Source: Pseudomonadota bacterium | Lineage (GTDB): Bacteria; Pseudomonadota; Alphaproteobacteria; Rhodobacterales; Rhodobacteraceae | Assembly (NCBI GenBank): GCA_021813645.1 | Contig: JAKAJW010000141.1 | Span: forward strand, 1-14,898 | DNA length: 14,898 nt | Direction of reading: 5' to 3' | Shown here: in pieces, positions 1 to 6,525 of the stretch | Numbering within the stretch: position 1 is the stretch's first letter | Layout: every line of letters starts with the position of its first letter | The notes under the pieces: model-generated | Database searches by the model: none | The model's input: the letters and a program-made list of their open reading frames with translations, nothing else | What the model was told of the DNA's origin: nothing | Made by a program: the position numbers and the translations under genes

Positions 1-1
1 G

Positions 2-799
2 CCGATCACGGTGAACGTGCCCGGCTCCGGCCCCTGGTCGCCGCGCGACTTCGAGCGCACCTATATGGGCCCGGTGACGCTGACCACGGCGCTCGCCGAC
101 TCGCTGAACACCTCGGCGGTGCGGATCGCGCTGCAGGTCGGCCTGCCCCGCGTGCGCGAAGTGGCGACCGAATTCGGCCTGCAGACCGACCTGGCCAAGG
201 GCCCGGCCCTGGCGCTCGGCGTGTCGCAGGTGACGCTGCTCGACATGACCGGCGCCTATGCCGGCATCCTCAACGGCGGCTCTTCCGTGCAGCCCTACGG
301 CTTGGTCAGCCTGACGCTGCGCGGCGACAAGCAGCCGCTGATGGGCCAGATCGGCGGCATCGGCCAGCGGGTGATCTCGCAGCAGGCCGCCCAGGAACTG
401 ATCTACATGATGAGCCAGGTGGTGGAGCGCGGCACCGGCGTGCGGGCCAAGCTGCCCGACCGCCAGGCGGCCGGCAAGACCGGCACCACCCAGCAATCGC
501 GCGACGCCTGGTTCATCGGCTTCACCGCAGATTACGTCTGCGGCGTCTGGCTGGGCAACGACGACGATTCGCCGCTGACCGGCACGGTCGGTGGCGGCCT
601 GCCTGCGGATATCTGGCATGGCGTGATGACCCGGATCGACCAGGGGCTGCCGCCGCGGCCGCTGCCGATGCTGGTGCCGACCGGCGCCCCACAGGGCACC
701 GACACCGCCACCGGCGGGCAGGGGACGGCCGGCGGCCAAGACTGGCTGATCGACCGGGTGATGCGCAATGTTCTGGGCGCGCTGACCGGCAAGAACTGA
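2..799 (+). CDS. Penicillin-binding protein 1A-type transglycosylase/transpeptidase, C-terminal part (5' end outside window)
   Basis: This is the C-terminal 265 residues of a bifunctional class A PBP, which polymerises and cross-links peptidoglycan in the periplasm. The open frame has no start here and runs in from the left edge. The transpeptidase SxN motif is visible as SLN in ALADSLNTSAVR (about nt 101-136), and the KTG motif is in AGKTGTTQ (about nt 472-492), followed by the usual DAWFIGFT...GVWLGNDD segment. The catalytic SxxK serine and the glycosyltransferase domain must lie upstream of the window. After the domain comes a Gly/Thr/Gln-rich linker and a short C-terminal amphipathic tail (DWLIDRVMRNVLGAL). 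The gene converges on mlaC, with a strong palindrome between them. The family call is firm; whether it is PBP1A or another class A member cannot be settled from this part. Confidence 0.93.
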   Translation, partial: PITVNVPGSGPWSPRDFERTYMGPVTLTTALADSLNTSAVRIALQVGLPRVREVATEFGLQTDLAKGPALALGVSQVTLLDMTGAYAGILNGGSSVQPYGLVSLTLRGDKQPLMGQIGGIGQRVISQQAAQELIYMMSQVVERGTGVRAKLPDRQAAGKTGTTQQSRDAWFIGFTADYVCGVWLGNDDDSPLTGTVGGGLPADIWHGVMTRIDQGLPPRPLPMLVPTGAPQGTDTATGGQGTAGGQDWLIDRVMRNVLGALTGKN

Positions 800-849
800 G
801 CGCGGCCGCCCCGCCCGAACGGGGGCTGGCCGTCTTGCCGGCCGGGCAC

Positions 850-888
850 GACGCCGGGCCGCGCGCGCGGCCCGGGGTATTCGGCGTC
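850..888. terminator. Perfect GC palindrome between convergent genes, likely bidirectional terminator
   Basis: Bases 854-875 form a perfect 22-bp palindrome that can fold as a 9-bp stem with a 4-nt loop on either strand. It is nested inside a second arm pair, GACGCCG (850-856) and CGGCGTC (882-888). It lies just after the PBP stop and at the mlaC stop, where the two genes converge. There is no clear U-tract, so a terminator role is inferred from position and stem strength. Confidence 0.5.
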
Positions 889-1492
889 AGCCCGCGGTCT
901 TCAGCCGGGTGATCAGCGCATCGAGGTTGCCGTGCTCCTGGTCGAGCATGGCGCCGATCTGGGTGCGCTCGGTGGCGAGCATGTTCACCCCGTCGATGAC
1001 CATGTTGAAGAACAGATCGCGGCCGGACTTGTTGGACACCCACCAGCGCAGGTCGAAGGGCGGTTGGCCGCGCAGGGTCGCCGTCGAATCCACCTCGTAG
1101 AAATTGTTCAGCGGATAGGCGTTGGTGACCTGGATCTTGCCGCCGATGAACTCGCGGAAGCGGCGGCCGTATTTGCGCGACAGGTAGCCCTCGAAGGCCT
1201 GGGTGAAGGCGGTCATCTGCGCCGGGCTGGCCGAACGCGCGGCGATGCCGAGCGCGGCGCGGGCGATGATCGGCACATCCGCGTATTTGGCGAACAGCGC
1301 CTGGAATTCGGCGAACATCTGGGCTTCCGAGGCACCGGAGTTGATGATCCGGTTCACCTCGGCGACCACCGCATCGACCAATGCGCGCGCGGCCGCGGTG
1401 TCGAGCGCCAGCGCCGGCCGGGCCAGGCCAACCACCGCGGCGCCGCCGAACACGCCAGCCAGAAGCCGGCGACGGGTCAGCTCACTTGCCAT
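887..1492 (-). CDS. mlaC: MlaC/Ttg2-family periplasmic phospholipid-binding protein
   Basis: A protein of about 201 residues of the MlaC (Tol-Tol-Ttg2) family, the periplasmic carrier that shuttles phospholipids between the outer-membrane MlaA complex and the inner-membrane Mla ABC transporter. The N-terminus TRRRLLAGVFGGAAVVGLA resembles a Tat-type signal with a cleavage site near ALALD. The family core follows: a helical N-terminal half, then LSRKYGRRFREFIGG, the strand region with LRGQPPFDLRWWV, and FFNMVIDGVNML (the usual f.v.DV.idGvS-like motif). The ATG at 1490-1492 is chosen because GAGGA stands 5 nt upstream; an ATG 12 nt further up has no ribosome-binding site. The start overlaps the end of mlaA by 11 nt, so the two are co-translated. 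The transporter genes mlaDEF are not in the window. Confidence 0.85.
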   Translation of the reverse strand: MASELTRRRLLAGVFGGAAVVGLARPALALDTAAARALVDAVVAEVNRIINSGASEAQMFAEFQALFAKYADVPIIARAALGIAARSASPAQMTAFTQAFEGYLSRKYGRRFREFIGGKIQVTNAYPLNNFYEVDSTATLRGQPPFDLRWWVSNKSGRDLFFNMVIDGVNMLATERTQIGAMLDQEHGNLDALITRLKTAG

Positions 1493-2240
1493 AGGGGTCC
1501 TCATAGGGATCGAAGGTGGGGGCCTGTTCCGGCATGCCGAGATCGTGGTGGCGTTTCTCGAGATAGATCAGCCGCTCTTGCTGGTAGCTGCCAGGCGCAT
1601 GCAGGATGGAATTGATCAGGCTGTTGTATTTGTAGCGGTCGCCGACCCGGGCGGCGAGATGCGCCGCCGTCGGGTAGTTATGCATCCGCTTGGGAAAGAT
1701 GTAGTTGACCGGATCGGTGACGATGTCGACCACCGTGCCGGCAAGGTCGCGCTGGGTCGAGGGGCCGAGGAAGGGCACTTCCAGATAGGCGCCTTCGGGC
1801 GCGCCCCAGACATAGAGCGTCCGGCCGAAATCGTTCTCGGCCGGCGGCAGGCCCAGGGCGCCCGCCGGATCGAAGATGCCGCCGATGCCGAAGACCGTGT
1901 TGAAGGCGAAGCGCAGCACATTCTGGCCGGCGGAGGCAAATCGCGCCTGCAGGATGTCGTTCAGCGCATAGCTCGGCAGGTCGAGGTTTTGCGAGAAATT
2001 GCTGACCCCGCGGCGCAGGGGACCCGGCACCGACTTGCCGTAGGCCTGCGAGACCGGCTGCAGCACATGGCTGTCGAAGGCGACGTTGAACGCGTGATTC
2101 TCGCGATTCTGCGCCTCATAGGGGTCGTTGATGAGCCCGGGCCCCGTCTTGGGCGCGCAGGCGCCGACCGTCACCGCCACCAGCGCCGCCCAAAGCATCC
2201 CGCTTCGCCGCGGCCCGGGCAAGGAAATCCTCTGGGTCAT
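1482..2240 (-). CDS. mlaA: MlaA/VacJ-family outer-membrane lipoprotein
   Basis: A lipoprotein of about 252 residues of the VacJ/MlaA family, which removes mislocalised phospholipids from the outer leaflet of the outer membrane and passes them to MlaC. A short signal ends in a lipobox (VTVGAC; the Cys is residue 28 from the chosen start). The family hallmarks are clear: NDPYEAQNRENHAFN, the segment VPGPLRRGVSNFSQNL, the FNTVFGIGGIFDPA loop, DFGRTLYVWG, YLEVPFLGPSTQRD and VNYIFP. The ATG at 2238-2240 (MTQRIS) is preferred over an in-frame TTG 18 nt upstream, although neither has a strong ribosome-binding site. The gene is the first of the mlaA-mlaC unit and is divergent from the ridA-family gene. 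The C-terminus is rich in Asp, Pro and Tyr (DPYEDPYGK). Confidence 0.92.
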   Translation of the reverse strand: MTQRISLPGPRRSGMLWAALVAVTVGACAPKTGPGLINDPYEAQNRENHAFNVAFDSHVLQPVSQAYGKSVPGPLRRGVSNFSQNLDLPSYALNDILQARFASAGQNVLRFAFNTVFGIGGIFDPAGALGLPPAENDFGRTLYVWGAPEGAYLEVPFLGPSTQRDLAGTVVDIVTDPVNYIFPKRMHNYPTAAHLAARVGDRYKYNSLINSILHAPGSYQQERLIYLEKRHHDLGMPEQAPTFDPYEDPYGK

Positions 2241-2442
2241 CGTGCACTCTGTCCACAATCCGGCCGGGACTTCCGCGCCCGACGCGACCTAAGTGCATGT
2301 AGGGGTCTGGCGCGGCCAAGACAACCGCCTAGCGGGCCTTGGCCGGACCGGCCTCGCCCGAAGCGGCAGTTTCCTGGCCAGCGGGGCGCAATTGCCACAG
2401 CGCCGCGCCGCCGCGACGGCGCCCGGCGCGCCCGATCGGGGG

Positions 2443-2471
2443 TTTCCGTTCGCCCGCTGCGGCGCTAGCTT
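2443..2471 (+). promoter_or_regulatory. Candidate promoter for the RidA-GDPD-FemAB gene string
   Basis: A TTTCCG hexamer (2443-2448) and TAGCTT (2466-2471) are separated by 17 bp and lie about 35 bp before the ridA-family ATG. Each matches the sigma-70 consensus at only about half its positions, so this is a best guess. The rest of the 265-bp gap back to mlaA is very GC-rich and shows nothing else clear. Confidence 0.3.
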
Positions 2472-2505
2472 GCCGCCGTGATCCGGAACGGCCCAGGAGG
2501 CGAGG

Positions 2506-2970
2506 ATGAGCGGAGAGATCGAGGCCCGGCTGAAATCGCTGGGGGTGGAACTGCCGAACGCGCCGGCACCGGCGGCCAACTACGTGCCCTTCGTGCTGGT
2601 CGGCAATCAGCTTTACGTCTCGGGCCAGATCAGCCAGGGGCCCGAGGGGCTCATCAAGGGCAAGCTCGGCGCCGATCTCGAGGTGGCGGCCGGTGCCGCC
2701 GCGGCGCGGCGTTGCGCGATCAGCCTGCTCGCCCAGGTCAAGGCGGCCTGCGGCGGCGACCTCGGCCGGCTCAAGCGGGTGGTCAAGCTCACCGGCTTCG
2801 TCAACTCGACGCCCGATTTCACCGACCAGCCGAAGGTGATCAACGGCGCTTCGGACTTCCTGGTGGAGGTGCTCGGCGACGCCGGCCGCCACGCCCGCTC
2901 CGCCGTCTCCGCCGCCGCGCTGCCCCTGGGCGTCGCCGTTGAAATCGAAGGTATTTTCGAGCTGAACTGA
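2506..2970 (+). CDS. RidA (YjgF/YER057c/UK114) family protein, likely 2-iminoacid deaminase
   Basis: A 154-residue cytoplasmic Rid-family protein. RidA members hydrolyse reactive enamine/imine intermediates released by PLP enzymes; other subfamilies have lost that activity. Visible family features are LYVSGQI (37-43), the VVKLTGFVNSTPDF segment (92-105) and a C-terminal ARSAVSAAALPLGVAVEIEGI (130-150), which keeps the Arg (R131) and Glu (E148) that in RidA bind the substrate carboxylate. It is longer than typical RidA (about 130 aa), with an extra N-terminal stretch and a longer middle, like the larger YjgF_endoribonc-type members, so the exact substrate is uncertain. The start has a good AGGAGG 5 nt upstream (2495-2500). 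Its stop codon overlaps the ATG of the next gene by one base, implying translational coupling with the phosphodiesterase. Confidence 0.88.
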   Translation: MSGEIEARLKSLGVELPNAPAPAANYVPFVLVGNQLYVSGQISQGPEGLIKGKLGADLEVAAGAAAARRCAISLLAQVKAACGGDLGRLKRVVKLTGFVNSTPDFTDQPKVINGASDFLVEVLGDAGRHARSAVSAAALPLGVAVEIEGIFELN

Positions 2971-3737
2971 TGCCCAACCTGCCCGCTGACTTCTTGCAGA
3001 CCCCGATCGCCCATCGCGGCTACCACGATCGCGCCGCCGGCCGGCCGGAAAACTCGCTGGCCGCGGTGCATGCCGCAGTCGCCGCGGGCTATGGCGTGGA
3101 GATCGACATTCAGCCCTCGGCCGACGGCGTGCCGATGGTGTTCCACGACTACACGCTGGACCGCATGACGCCGGTGAAGGGCTCGATCTTCACCAAGACG
3201 GCGGCCGAGCTTGCCACCCTGACGCTTGGCGGGACCGCCGAGACGATCCCGACGCTGGCCGAGGTGTTGGCGGCGGTGGGCGGCAAGGTGCCGCTGCTCA
3301 TCGAGATCAAGGACCAGGACGGGGCGAGCGGGCCCAAGGTCGGCCCGCTGGAGGCGGCGGTGGCCAAGGTGCTGAACGGCTACCGCGGCCCGGTAGCGAT
3401 GATGTCCTTCAACCCGCATTCGATGGCGGCGATGGCGGTATCGGCCCCGGATCTGCCGCGCGGGCTCACCACCTGCGCCTATCCGGCCAAGGACTGGCCG
3501 CTGATCGCGGAGGACGAGCGCGCCCGGCTGCGGGCGATTCCGGATTACGACCGGGTCGGCGCTGCGTTCATCAGCCACGAGGCGGCCGACCTCGCCCGGC
3601 CGCGGGTGGCGGAACTGAAGGCCCAGGGCGCCGCGATCCTGTGCTGGACGATCCGCAGCCCCGAGGCCGAGACGGAAGCGCGCCAGATCGCCCAAAACAT
3701 CACCTTCGAGCGTTACGCCGCCGTGATCCCCTCTTGA
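2970..3737 (+). CDS. Glycerophosphodiester phosphodiesterase (GDPD family)
   Basis: A 255-residue enzyme that hydrolyses deacylated phospholipid headgroups (glycerophosphodiesters) to glycerol-3-phosphate and an alcohol. The GDPD TIM-barrel signature is complete: AHRG (H15, R16), PENS (26-29), EIDIQ with metal ligands E44 and D46, VFHDYTLDR with H59, and LLIEIKD (E112, K114), then LCWTIRS near the C-terminus. No signal peptide is visible, so it is probably a cytoplasmic UgpQ-like enzyme. It starts at the ATG that overlaps the TGA of the ridA-family gene (TGATG), and a FemAB-like gene follows after 46 bp. Nearby mlaA/mlaC make phospholipid turnover a plausible shared theme, but they are on the other strand. 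Confidence 0.92.
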   Translation: MPNLPADFLQTPIAHRGYHDRAAGRPENSLAAVHAAVAAGYGVEIDIQPSADGVPMVFHDYTLDRMTPVKGSIFTKTAAELATLTLGGTAETIPTLAEVLAAVGGKVPLLIEIKDQDGASGPKVGPLEAAVAKVLNGYRGPVAMMSFNPHSMAAMAVSAPDLPRGLTTCAYPAKDWPLIAEDERARLRAIPDYDRVGAAFISHEAADLARPRVAELKAQGAAILCWTIRSPEAETEARQIAQNITFERYAAVIPS

Positions 3738-3783
3738 CGCCGCAGCGCGGCGGACCAGGTGAAGAGGGCCGCGCGGGGGAAGG

Positions 3784-4959
3784 ATGAGCGAGACCGTCGA
3801 GATCAGCCTGCTCACCGACCTGTCGGAGGTCGCGCCCTCCGACTGGGATGCCTGCGCCTGTCCCGAGGCGGCCGACGGCCGGCCGCGCGACCCCTTCACC
3901 ACGCATCGCTTCCTGTCGGCGCTGGAACGCTCGCGCTCGGTCGGGCCCGGCACCGGCTGGGCGCCGCGGCATCTCGTGGCGCGGGCCGGGGGCGCGGTGA
4001 TCGCGGTGGCGCCGCTTTACGCCAAGAGCCACAGCCAGGGCGAATATATCTTCGACTTCAACTGGGCCGAGGCCTATGAGCGGGCCGGCGGGCGCTACTA
4101 TCCGAAGCTGCAGATCGCGGTGCCCTTCACCCCGGCGACCGGCCGCCGGCTGCTGACCCGGCCGGGCTTCGAGGTGGCTGGCCGCGCGGCGCTGCTGCAG
4201 GGCGCCCTGCAACTGGCCGAGAAGAGCCGGCTCTCGTCGCTGCATGTCACCTTCTGCACCGGGGAAGAGGCCCGTGCCGGGGCGGAGATGGGGCTGCTGC
4301 ACCGCGTCACCCAGCAGTTCCACTGGGAAAACCCGGGCTATGCCGATTTCGACGGCTTCCTCGACACGCTGGCCTCGCGCAAGCGCAAGACGATCCGCAA
4401 GGAGCGCGCCCAGGCCCAGGGCTTCGGCGGCAGCATCCACAGCTTTACCGGCGACGCGCTGAAGCCCGAGCATTGGGACGCTTTCTGGCGCTTCTACCAG
4501 GACACCGGAAGCCGCAAATGGGGCCGCCCCTATCTGACCCGCGCCTTCTTCGACGAGATGCAGGCCATGATGCGCGACGACATCCTGCTGGTGCTGGCCG
4601 AACGCCACGGCCGCTGGGTGGCGGGGGCGCTGAATTTCATCGGGCGTGAGACGCTTTACGGCCGCTACTGGGGCTGCGTCGAGGAACATCCCTGCCTGCA
4701 TTTCGAGCTCTGCTACTACCAGGCGATCGACTATGCGATCGCCGCGGGGCTGCAGCGGGTGGAAGCCGGCGCCCAGGGCGAGCACAAGCTGGCCCGCGGC
4801 TATCTGCCGACCGAGATCCACTCGCTGCACTGGATCGCCGATCCGGGCTTCCGCGCCGCGGTGGCGCACTATCTGGAGGCGGAGCGGCGGGCCGTCGGCG
4901 AAGAGATCGAGGTGCTGACCGCCTACGGCCCGTTCCGCCGCGGCGCCCGGCCGGAGTGA
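3784..4959 (+). CDS. FemAB-like GNAT-fold protein (COG3146, PF04339 type)
   Basis: A 391-residue protein of the COG3146/PF04339 group, annotated elsewhere as GNAT-family N-acetyltransferase or FemAB-like. The recognisable stretches are DPFTTHRFLSALE (36-48), the ring of aromatic residues around YIFDFNWAEAYERAGGRYYPKLQIAVPFTP, LHVTFCT, FHWEN.GY.DFD.FL..L.SRKRKTIRKER, and the C-terminal FELCYYQAIDYAI...VEAGAQGEHKLARGYLPTEIHS block. FemAB proteins transfer amino acids from aminoacyl-tRNA to peptidoglycan precursors, but the substrate of this Gram-negative group is not established, so no reaction is assigned. The ATG is chosen for its fit to the family N-terminus. The purine-rich run before it (from 3774) is unusually close, leaving ribosome-binding-site placement uncertain. 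The gene sits between the phosphodiesterase and the pterin dehydratase. Confidence 0.85.
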   Translation: MSETVEISLLTDLSEVAPSDWDACACPEAADGRPRDPFTTHRFLSALERSRSVGPGTGWAPRHLVARAGGAVIAVAPLYAKSHSQGEYIFDFNWAEAYERAGGRYYPKLQIAVPFTPATGRRLLTRPGFEVAGRAALLQGALQLAEKSRLSSLHVTFCTGEEARAGAEMGLLHRVTQQFHWENPGYADFDGFLDTLASRKRKTIRKERAQAQGFGGSIHSFTGDALKPEHWDAFWRFYQDTGSRKWGRPYLTRAFFDEMQAMMRDDILLVLAERHGRWVAGALNFIGRETLYGRYWGCVEEHPCLHFELCYYQAIDYAIAAGLQRVEAGAQGEHKLARGYLPTEIHSLHWIADPGFRAAVAHYLEAERRAVGEEIEVLTAYGPFRRGARPE

Positions 4960-4981
4960 CGGGCCGGGCGCGCCGCGCCGC

Positions 4982-5011
4982 CTGCCCCACCCGGCCGATC
5001 GATGCTATGCT
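4982..5011 (+). promoter_or_regulatory. Candidate promoter for the pterin dehydratase gene
   Basis: TATGCT (5006-5011) resembles a -10 element. A weak CTGCCC (4982-4987) lies 18 bp upstream, and the start codon is 26 bp downstream. This would let the dehydratase be expressed apart from the genes before it. Support is from pattern only. Confidence 0.3.
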
Positions 5012-5036
5012 GGGCCAGTGAAAAGGGAGAGATGCG

Positions 5037-5342
5037 ATGGCGGAAGCTCTGGATGGCGCGGCGCGGGCGGCGGCCCTGGCGCCCTTGCTGGCGGCGGGCT
5101 GGCTGCCGGTCGAGGGGCGCGACGCGATCGCCAAGCGGTTCAGCTTCGCCAATTTCGTCGAGGCCTTCGGCTGGATGACGCGGGTCGCCCTTTGGGCGGA
5201 GAAATGGGACCACCATCCGGAGTGGTCGAATGTCTACAAGACCGTCGAGGTCACCCTGACCAGCCATGACGCCGGCGGACTGACCGAGCGCGACGTGAAG
5301 CTCGCCGCCAAGATGGATGCGCTCTTCGCCGCCGGACGCTGA
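5037..5342 (+). CDS. phhB: 4a-hydroxytetrahydrobiopterin (pterin-4a-carbinolamine) dehydratase
   Basis: A 101-residue PCD/DCoH-family enzyme that dehydrates 4a-hydroxytetrahydropterin, the product of pterin-dependent aromatic amino acid hydroxylases, to recycle the cofactor. The family motif is intact: FNFxxAFxFM-like FANFVEAFGWM (37-47), AEKWDHHPEW (54-63) with the His pair H59-H60 before Pro61, VYKTVEVTLTSHDAGGLTERD (67-87) with H77-D78, and a terminal helix. Length is normal. A GGGAGAG ribosome-binding site stands just upstream of the ATG. No phenylalanine hydroxylase gene is nearby; PCD homologues also occur in bacteria without one, so the physiological partner is unknown. The gene is convergent with the transporter that ends the sox operon, with only 20 bp between their ends. 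Confidence 0.93.
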   Translation: MAEALDGAARAAALAPLLAAGWLPVEGRDAIAKRFSFANFVEAFGWMTRVALWAEKWDHHPEWSNVYKTVEVTLTSHDAGGLTERDVKLAAKMDALFAAGR

Positions 5343-5362
5343 CGGGGGCCGAAGCCGGGTGG

Positions 5363-6427
5363 TCAGGCGAGCGCGCCGGCGGCCGGACGCTGGTCGATCA
5401 GGTAGTCTGCCGCCATCGCGCCGGCCCACATGCAGGCGAGCGCCAGCCAGGAGGTGCCGGTGAAGATCGAGGTGCCGGTCACCCCGTTGCCGATCGCGCA
5501 GCCGCCCGCGAGCATGCCGCCGAAGCCCATCAGCACCGCCCCGGTCATGGCGCGGCGCATGTTGCTTTCGCCCTCGAAGCCCTGCAGCTTCAGTTCGCCC
5601 GCCACCGCCGCGGCAAGGAAGGCGCCGAGGAAGACGCCGGGCACCAGGCCGATGTCGAAGTCGAGCACCGCATCGCGCGACAGAAAGAACATCAGCGTAT
5701 TGGCCGAAGGTCCGGTGAAGGTGGCGGAGGTGATCGGGAACGGGTCGAAGCTGACCTGCGCCAGCCAGTAGGTGAGCACCCAGCCCACCGCCACCGCGAA
5801 GCCGACGCCGGAGGCGAAGATCAGCGTGCCGGCGCCGATCCGGTTGCGCCGCGCGATCTCGAGCGCGAGCACCGCGAAGCCCAGGCCGAGCGCGAGCCCC
5901 GCCACCCGCGGCAAGCCGGAGGCGTCGAGCAGGTCGAGATTGTGGCCGCCTGCGGTGACCCAGAGCCCGGCCAGCCAGTTGCGCAACGGCGACAGCCAGC
6001 CGTGCAGGCTCATCTGCGCGGCCACCGCGAAGATCAGCCCCGAGACCACCGAGCGCAGGTTGCCGGTGGCGGCAAGCACCAGGAGCCGGCCGGAGCAGCC
6101 GCGCGCCATCACCATGCCGACGCCGAACAAGAGCCCGCCGACGATCGCGCCGGACCAGCTGCCGGGCACCGCCATGATGCGCGCCTCGGTCGACCGGAAC
6201 AGGCCGGCGAGCGTGGCCGCCTGCACCCAGACCAGCGCGGTGGAGAAGGTGAGCAGCCAGACCGCCACCCGCGGGCCGAGCCGGCCGCGGGCGAATTCGA
6301 CCGTGGCCGCACGCAGGCAGAAGGCGGAGCGCTGCGCCGCCACACCGAAGATCGCCCCGGTGGCCAGCCCGAACAGGGCCGAGGTCGGATGTTCGCCCAG
6401 CATGTCGACAAGCGGCACGAGGTTCAT
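5363..6427 (-). CDS. soxT: YeeE/YedE-family sulfur-compound transporter, SoxT-like
   Basis: A 354-residue polytopic inner-membrane protein of the YeeE/YedE family (PF04143). Members import thiosulfate (TsuA) or other sulfur species, and the versions in sox clusters are called SoxT. Two repeated halves are visible, each with a Gly-rich Cys motif: RSAFCLR (C37) and ARGCSGR (C111) in the first, AGGCAIGNG (C310) in the second, plus C332. Conserved Cys of this sort pass the substrate through the membrane in TsuA. About eight to ten hydrophobic segments can be seen. GGAGG lies 10 nt before the ATG. It is the last gene of the soxXYZAB string, 98 bp after soxB, and an FNR-like box lies in that gap, so it may have its own promoter. 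The family is certain; the substrate (thiosulfate, sulfite or sulfane sulfur) is inferred from context. Confidence 0.87.
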   Translation of the reverse strand: MNLVPLVDMLGEHPTSALFGLATGAIFGVAAQRSAFCLRAATVEFARGRLGPRVAVWLLTFSTALVWVQAATLAGLFRSTEARIMAVPGSWSGAIVGGLLFGVGMVMARGCSGRLLVLAATGNLRSVVSGLIFAVAAQMSLHGWLSPLRNWLAGLWVTAGGHNLDLLDASGLPRVAGLALGLGFAVLALEIARRNRIGAGTLIFASGVGFAVAVGWVLTYWLAQVSFDPFPITSATFTGPSANTLMFFLSRDAVLDFDIGLVPGVFLGAFLAAAVAGELKLQGFEGESNMRRAMTGAVLMGFGGMLAGGCAIGNGVTGTSIFTGTSWLALACMWAGAMAADYLIDQRPAAGALA

Positions 6428-6486
6428 GCGGCAGATCCTCCGTCGTCGATCGCGGCCGACTGTCGCCGTTGCGCCGGCCCGCCGCC

Positions 6487-6500
6487 TTGATTCAAATCAG
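6487..6500. promoter_or_regulatory. FNR/FixK-type binding box upstream of the SoxT-like gene
   Basis: TTGAT-TCAA-ATCAG matches the FNR/Anr/FixK consensus TTGAT-N4-ATCAA at 9 of 10 fixed positions and sits in the gap between the soxB stop and the transporter ATG. Its centre is about 66 bp from the start codon, compatible with an activator site at about -41 and a short leader. No convincing -10 hexamer follows, so activation rather than chance is inferred. Confidence 0.5.
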
Positions 6501-6525
6501 GCGCCGGCCAGATTGCCGATGCGGC

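Noticed and set aside
2321..2440. GC-rich inverted repeats such as GGCCGG-A-CCGGCC in the mlaA-ridA gap
   Set aside because: A one-base loop cannot form a real hairpin and the composition makes such matches likely; no regulator site was recognisable.
2613..4869. Long minus-strand frames opposite the RidA, phosphodiesterase and FemAB-like genes
   Set aside because: Their translations are Arg/Gly/His-rich without motifs, whereas the plus-strand genes have full family signatures.
5331..5392. An 11-bp direct repeat (GCCGGACGCTG) in the ends of the pterin dehydratase and transporter genes
   Set aside because: Both copies are coding in different proteins and strands, and short GC-rich matches are expected by chance; no attachment-site features surround them.
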